Source of the DNA: Dimargaris cristalligena
Taxonomy: Eukaryota > Kickxellomycota > Dimargaritomycetes > Dimargaritales > Dimargaritaceae
Reading direction: 5' to 3'
Length of the DNA: 34,225 nucleotides
NCBI GenBank assembly: GCA_027576995.1
Contig: JANBQC010000288.1
Span: 1-34,225 of the forward strand
The notes below the pieces were generated by a model that did no database searches, had not been told where the DNA came from, and was given only the letters and a program-made list of their open reading frames with translations. This document shows positions 29,260 to 34,225 of the stretch, piece after piece; within the stretch, counting starts at the first letter, position 1; each line of letters opens with the position of its first letter. A program made the translations under genes and the position numbers.

Positions 29260-31552
29260 ATCATTTCTTCCACCCTATTTATTTATTTATTATTTGTTTG
29301 GGGTCTTCGATGAAAAAAACAAAACAAAAACGAGGGAAAAAGCACGAAAGCTGCCATGGTATCCGCCTGTTAGCCAGCCAACTGTCTAGAAATGGCTGGT
29401 TGAGCATGTACTTTGACCACGACCCTCCAGGAAAAGCCTCCTTCTATTTTTTCCACTGTCAATTGCAGATTTTTAATATACGACCTTCTCCCATCACCAT
29501 CACGCAATAAAAACCCCGATTTGGTGACAAATTCGACTTGCCGTAATAACAGGCCATTGTATTGGTTTTGGTTCCGAAGGTTGGAAGGGCGGGAATAACC
29601 CACTGGGTGTTCCCAGGCTGACGCCAGGTTGCCTTGTCAAAGTGGAGCTTTACTAGGGTTTAGGTGTGCCTGACTAAATCCTTTACGGGGTGGGCCCATG
29701 CCCCTAATATCTACAAATTAAGTTCCCCGAATTCATGAAGTTCATGGGGGGGTCCATCATGACTTCATAGTGGAGCATGAGCTTTCTTCTAAAAAGCCTT
29801 CTATTAATTAATGCGCGACTCATTTAGCACTACTTCATTAATTGAATTCCCACCAGATACTTCTCCGCTTTACCCGCCTTATAATACTCGGAAGAATTTG
29901 ACCAGTAGCCCCACTCCTCGTCATCACGTCGCTCCATGGCGCTTCCCCTGTCTAATATACCCCATTTCCGCCCTGGGAACTATTCCCCTTTTCATAGCTT
30001 AGGGCCACAGTGGGGGTAGCAATCGCGGGAAATAAAGATTGTGAACAATGCTGGTGAATAATCTACATGGGTGAAATTCAGCCCAGCTATATAAGGGTTT
30101 ACATTATATGTGTATGGGTGAATATATAGGAAATATATTTTTAACTAGTAATATTGGCCGAATATAATGGATTTTTCGTTATACAGCTTGGCTGAACTTC
30201 TCCCACTTGTCGCCTGAATGTCCCAATCTCCTGCCACCACGAATACGATTGAATCATCAGATATCCTATGAGCATCTGTATGTACATGTACGTTGGTGCA
30301 AGAATGACAATGTAGTACTTTTCAAATAAAGCTAAATCAGGTACAGGAGGAGGGGTGAGCAAAGGGGGTCCAAACTAGGTAGCACATGGCAGTCAACCCC
30401 CATGTCTACTTTCTATCCGCTCTGTTTTGCAGCTGTTCCGTAACGGGACAGGGAACCAGCAGTCACGATTCCCATTTATAGTATGGGTGTGGGGAAAATA
30501 GCGCGTCGACAACGTGTTCCAGGGCTACTGAAACCCGTGTCTGTGACTGGTCAGTTTGGGCGAAAGGCGTCATCAATGCTTTTTACCAGGGCTAAGGCTG
30601 TAGGAATGCCGAGTGTTCAGTACTAGATATCGGAACAAGGAGTATTCACCATAGGGGGATACCAGATGGTTTAATGGGAGGAGTCGTTCGACTTATCCTT
30701 GGTAGTAGGTGTTCAGGCTTTCTTTACAGTAGCACTCACCTCCCCCCTACACACCCACACACATCCATGGAACTGTCTTATAATCCGCCTGTGGCTTCGC
30801 TGATTTGAGGCAAAGAAGCAAGTCACAGACGGGCCCCACCAAGCAAGGAAGTCCATTGATTTAGCGAAGCCAGGTGGACTTTAATCATCACCTGTGGCTC
30901 ACCATAACCGGGGAGAATGGATATCAGGCGATATTAATAAATAGGGGTACATGGGGCGTTCCAGATTAATGCATCTGTTACAGGGGAATTCATTAAGGAC
31001 TTCGCCGTAACGAAAGCAATACTTTACCCCAACATAGAGATATGGAGAAGAGCAAGGAGAGATTGGAAAGTAAGTAATGGATGCCTCGGCTAGAGCCAAC
31101 TTGCACTGAGGGGGGAAGGCGTTTCATTCGACATCAGATTCACTTTGGTACCTTACCCCTTTTAAATCCACGATTTAATTAACTGAATAGGCACCGACAT
31201 GGTCATTGGCCATGTTATCCGCAATGAACGCCCGCTTTCTCCAATCAGGCGTCTCTTCCCCTTTTAATATGACTATCAGTTGGTCCAGTTAGCTATTATA
31301 GCAGAGTTTTCTGGCGGAGAGGGGGAATAGTAGGTGCTCCCGATTCAATAGTAGGTGTCGAGTGGAAGCTTTTTCGAACACCGTCGTTAAAACAAGGGGT
31401 AGGTATGAATGGCGCATTGGTCATTGGCTCTTTTAGTTGCCGAGAGGTGTGCTGGAATTGTCTGAGTTTCAGGGAGGTAGCCTTGCCACATTGGTAGCTG
31501 AACAAGGGAGCAGTCGCAGGGTATTTTGCGAGGTGCCGCAAATGTTGGTTTA
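29260..31552. other. Gene-poor interval with a MITE-like element
   Basis: No convincing coding sequence. It begins with the AT-rich DHODH 3' UTR. Visible structures: a 13-base palindrome CATGAA-G-TTCATG at 29734-29746, the 138-bp inverted-repeat element at 30068-30205, and a short inverted repeat with a 9-bp core (GGCTTCGCT at about 30793-30801, AGCGAAGCC at 30863-30871). The last part is the promoter of the second Gly/His-rich gene. Confidence 0.5.
30068..30205. mobile_element. MITE-like element, copy 2, with terminal inverted repeats
   Basis: The left arm is 30068-30094 (starting TGGGTGAAATTCAGCC). The right arm, 30179-30205, read in reverse complement starts TGGGAGAAGTTCAGCC; the two 27-base arms differ at four positions. 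The interior is AT-rich and non-coding, total 138 bp. A related sequence of the same possible length starts at 3710. I cannot see a clean target-site duplication, so the superfamily is undetermined. Confidence 0.65.
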
Positions 31553-31563
31553 TTATAAAAGGG
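31553..31563 (+). promoter_or_regulatory. TATA box of the second Gly/His-rich gene
   Basis: TTATAAAAGGG about 280 bases before the start codon at 31841, followed by a C/T-rich leader region. It parallels the TATA element of the paralogue at 9347. Confidence 0.5.
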
Positions 31564-31840
31564 ACATGTTTCGGCCTTCATTGGAACACCAAGCTTCTGC
31601 TCATTCCTTCACTTTACTCTTACATCTTCTCTACAAGATCCATTGGATCTAGTTGTTGCAGCACTTGCAAACTTTGGTACCCCCTTATTTGATAACTTCA
31701 GACAATATCCCTACATCCACGTGAATCAATCCATTACTCACCTTATCCTAGTTCAGTTTGGCCGATCCAATTCTCCCAATATTCAATATCTCTAGTCCAC
31801 AAACTCTAATCTTTAATTTTCGATCCCAAACTCTCCCACG

Positions 31841-32767
31841 ATGAAGATCAACGCAGTATTCGTCGCTCTCTTCGCCAGTGTCATGGCCGCCAGTACCATG
31901 GCCGCTCCCTCCCCCGACAGCCTCGTGGTTCGTGGTGACGGCTACGGCTCGGGCTACTCGCATGGTGGCCACGGAGGTGATTACGGCCACGGTCACGGAG
32001 GCGATTATGGCCATGGCCACGGCGGTCATGGTGGAAACGGCGGGCACGGTGGTCACGGCGGCCATGGAGGTGGCTACGACCGCGGCCACGAAGAACACGG
32101 TCACGGTGGCCACGGCTCCGGTCATGGTGGCGGTCCGGGACATGGCGGTCATGGCGGTGATTATAACCACGGACATGGTGGCCATGGCTCCGGTTACGGC
32201 GGCGGCCACTCGATTTATCGCCGTGGTGATGGATACGGTTACGGCGGCAATGGCGGACACGGACACGGACACGGTGGCCACGGTCACGAATTCGAATATA
32301 GTCATGGCGGGCACTGGTCGAGCCACGGCGGCGGTTCCGGCCACGGCGGGAATGGTGGTCATGGTGGTAACGGCGGCCACGGTGGGAACGGTGGTGGTTA
32401 TGATCGCGGGCATGAAGGACACGGCCATAGCGGTGGTGGCCATGGCGGAGACTACGGACATGGTCACGGTGGTAAAGGATCCGGTCATGGGGGCCACGGC
32501 GGCGGCCACTCCGCTTACCGTCGTGGTGATGGATACGGTTATGGTGGCAGTGGCGGGCATGGTCACGGCGGTCACGGCCGCGATTACGATAGTGGTCATG
32601 GTCATGGGGGCGATTACGGCCATGGTCATGGCGGTCACGGCGGCCATGGCGGTGACCACGACCGCGGGCATGAAGGACACGGTCACGGTGGACATGGCTC
32701 CGGCTATGGTGGCGGTTCCGGCCACGGGGGCGACTATGGTCATGGCCATGGCCACGGCGGCTACTAA
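31841..32767 (+). CDS. Secreted Gly/His-rich repeat protein 2 (Tyr/Asp type)
   Basis: Single exon, 308 aa, paralogue of the protein at 9347 (both start MK-V/I-NAV and end GHGGY). Signal peptide at residues 1-22. The mature chain is Gly/His-rich with Tyr, Asp, Arg and Glu but almost no Trp and no Cys. Three modules begin with RGDGYG at residues 31, 129 and 229; the last two are preceded by a dibasic site (HSIYRRGDGYGYGG at 123, HSAYRRGDGYGYGG at 223), exactly 100 residues apart. Each module contains YDRGHE or HDRGHE, HGHGG and SGYGGG/SGHGG blocks. Kex2-type cleavage would release Gly/His polypeptides of about 80-100 residues. Metal binding, adhesion or a cell-wall role are all possible; none is shown. 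AATAAA at 32872 is a likely polyadenylation signal. Confidence 0.88.
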   Translation: MKINAVFVALFASVMAASTMAAPSPDSLVVRGDGYGSGYSHGGHGGDYGHGHGGDYGHGHGGHGGNGGHGGHGGHGGGYDRGHEEHGHGGHGSGHGGGPGHGGHGGDYNHGHGGHGSGYGGGHSIYRRGDGYGYGGNGGHGHGHGGHGHEFEYSHGGHWSSHGGGSGHGGNGGHGGNGGHGGNGGGYDRGHEGHGHSGGGHGGDYGHGHGGKGSGHGGHGGGHSAYRRGDGYGYGGSGGHGHGGHGRDYDSGHGHGGDYGHGHGGHGGHGGDHDRGHEGHGHGGHGSGYGGGSGHGGDYGHGHGHGGY

Positions 32768-34225
32768 ATGGATCACCGACACTTTGTTCTTGCACTTGTA
32801 TCATCACTACCCTTCTAATTTACTAATTTGGAATTGGTAACCAATATTTAATCTCACATTTATTCGGCGCCAATAAATATCCATATATTTTATTGGAAAT
32901 CTTGATGACGCGGTTGAGTAGAAGCTAATCGTGCACTTAAGTATGTAATATACCAACCTGTCTACCTATTGTCTTGCATATCAATCGACGTCTTTGTCTT
33001 AATTAAACTGCGGACATGGAGTTGTTCGAAGTCAATCATAAATCCGCTGTTAGAGCCGGTAGACTAGGTCTTGATAGCTGCTATTTTATACTAGCAACAA
33101 TTAGGCACCCTTCCTATACAATAGACATGTTTTGTATTTATACAGAGACACGAAGATTCCTATCCGACGTGGGGTGGATGCCGACTGAACCGGTTGTTCT
33201 ATCTATGTACTAACCTAGTCAAGCACGATACAGTCTCTCCAATGACTAATGGGGGTCGAGTTATTCACAGGGTTTCCGTACAATTCCAACCAATGCCTGA
33301 TGAACTATAGGAAATTGATAGAAAAGACATAAATGATTACCTCTTTGTTTTGAATCTGGCGCTAATGTAGAAACAAACTGAGATTTTCATCTCAACAATT
33401 GAAATTATTAATACCCTGGTACCCTGGCAAGTCTTTTAATCATCCATTAGTATAAAACCGCAAAGACTTTGTCACCCAGATTCACCACTCTTAGTATGTC
33501 AAGAGTCCCGGGGATAGGCTTCTAATGGTAGGCAGGGCTTAGGCTTAGCTAAGCGGGCTACTAGCATTAGGGAGGGATTGGTACTAACCAATAAAGGGGG
33601 AGGGCTGGTTAATGCAAGGGATGTGCAGTGGGCACACTTACTGGTTAATACAATGGGTGAGTATATAATGAGTTTATTGGGGTAAACTATGGAGGTAAGA
33701 AATAAGCTAAGGAACTGAACCAGTCCCAGAGGGGCCTGGTTATTTATACACGGGGACCTCTCATAACAAGGGGCCCTTAAGAGCAATGTGATGACTAAAG
33801 AAGAGTTGAGGGTTGGGGCCTTGACTGGCAGGCTTGCTTCTGGAAGACTCCACTAAGAATAGGGGAATGTTGGATCAGCCAGTGGAGTATTGTGTGAGAA
33901 GCATTGGGGCCCAGTTATAGTAGGTTATATAGCAAGAGAAGAGGAATATAGTGCAATAAGGCAAGATCAGATAGGATGATCAGTATTCCCGTATTTAGGG
34001 AGGATTAGGTGGGCCGACAGACTTGCATATATTGTGGTCGCAATTAATACCACAAGGTAATATAGCCTGATAACCTTATCAGGGCCAACTGGAGCAGTCT
34101 CGGTCTAGTGGGAAAAAACTAACTAACTAAGGGAAACACACACTTGGTGGGGACAATTCTTATCTGATCTTCAGATAGGGACAACTAGGGCAACCAGGGA
34201 TCACACAGGGATCCTTCTAATGTAT
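32768..34225. other. Edge region without a convincing gene
   Basis: Holds the 3' end of the second Gly/His-rich gene. A 65-codon ATG-started frame at 33016-33213 and a 95-codon minus-strand frame at 33499-33786 show no recognisable features. Near 33580-33650 the short motif ACCAATA / TGGTTAATA recurs in both orientations, and a small inverted repeat ATCTGA/TCAGAT lies around 34163-34177. No RNA gene seen. Confidence 0.45.

Noticed and set aside
31931..31939. RGD in RGDGYG as an integrin-type adhesion motif
   Set aside because: The triplet is fixed by the repeat boundary (RR-GDGYG) and nothing else supports integrin binding in a fungal secreted protein.
31748..32840. Three long open frames of 308-344 codons overlapping the second Gly/His-rich gene
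   Set aside because: Same cause; only the frame at 31841 has a signal peptide and matches its paralogue.

Overview
The window looks like nuclear DNA of an early-diverging fungus. It carries typical fungal housekeeping genes (proteasome assembly factor Ump1, complex III subunit Qcr9, a Ymc1-type mitochondrial carrier, class-2 DHODH, wybutosine enzyme Tyw4). Introns are short (about 100-760 nt) with GTAAGT/GTAGGT donors and YAG acceptors, and genes are closely packed and often divergent. It also carries a full-length INTS3-like gene, a family missing from the model yeasts, so an ascomycete yeast is unlikely. A zoopagomycete such as Kickxellomycotina/Dimargaritales is my best guess, but it is only an inference.

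Layout. 1-1066: edge region with weak exon-like pieces. 1067-5954: two tandem minus-strand paralogues, each with a signal peptide, an F-box-like motif and a long unrecognised C-terminal domain; the first is intact and the second carries two in-frame stops. 5955-9012: about 3 kb with no convincing gene. 9347-10099: secreted Gly/His-rich repeat protein. 10709-15840: divergent pair of SAM-dependent RNA methyltransferases, a Bin3/MePCE-type RNA 5'-phosphate capping enzyme (minus) and Tyw4 (plus). 16046-24210: divergent pair of a Ymc1-like mitochondrial carrier (minus) and a 14-exon INTS3/SOSS-A gene (plus, reconstructed to 1131 aa). 24762-25272: UMP1 (minus). 25701-25774: tRNA-Asn(GUU). 26398-29259: divergent pair of QCR9 (minus) and mitochondrial DHODH (plus). 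29260-31552: intergenic, with a small inverted-repeat element. 31841-32767: a second secreted Gly/His-rich protein, paralogous to the first. 32768-34225: no convincing gene.

How the genes relate. QCR9 and DHODH share an upstream region and both act at the ubiquinone/complex III step of the inner mitochondrial membrane. The Bin3-type enzyme and Tyw4 also share a promoter region and both modify non-coding RNA. INTS3 and Bin3 together suggest that this fungus keeps an animal-like toolkit for small nuclear RNA and polymerase II transcripts.

Most notable points: the INTS3 gene; a class-2 DHODH whose catalytic-serine position is cysteine (the class-1 residue); tandem secreted F-box-like proteins with one decaying copy; Gly/His-rich secreted precursors with a dibasic motif every 100 residues; and copies of a MITE-like element of about 138 bp. 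All gene structures were joined by eye from splice signals and remembered family sequences; no search was run.
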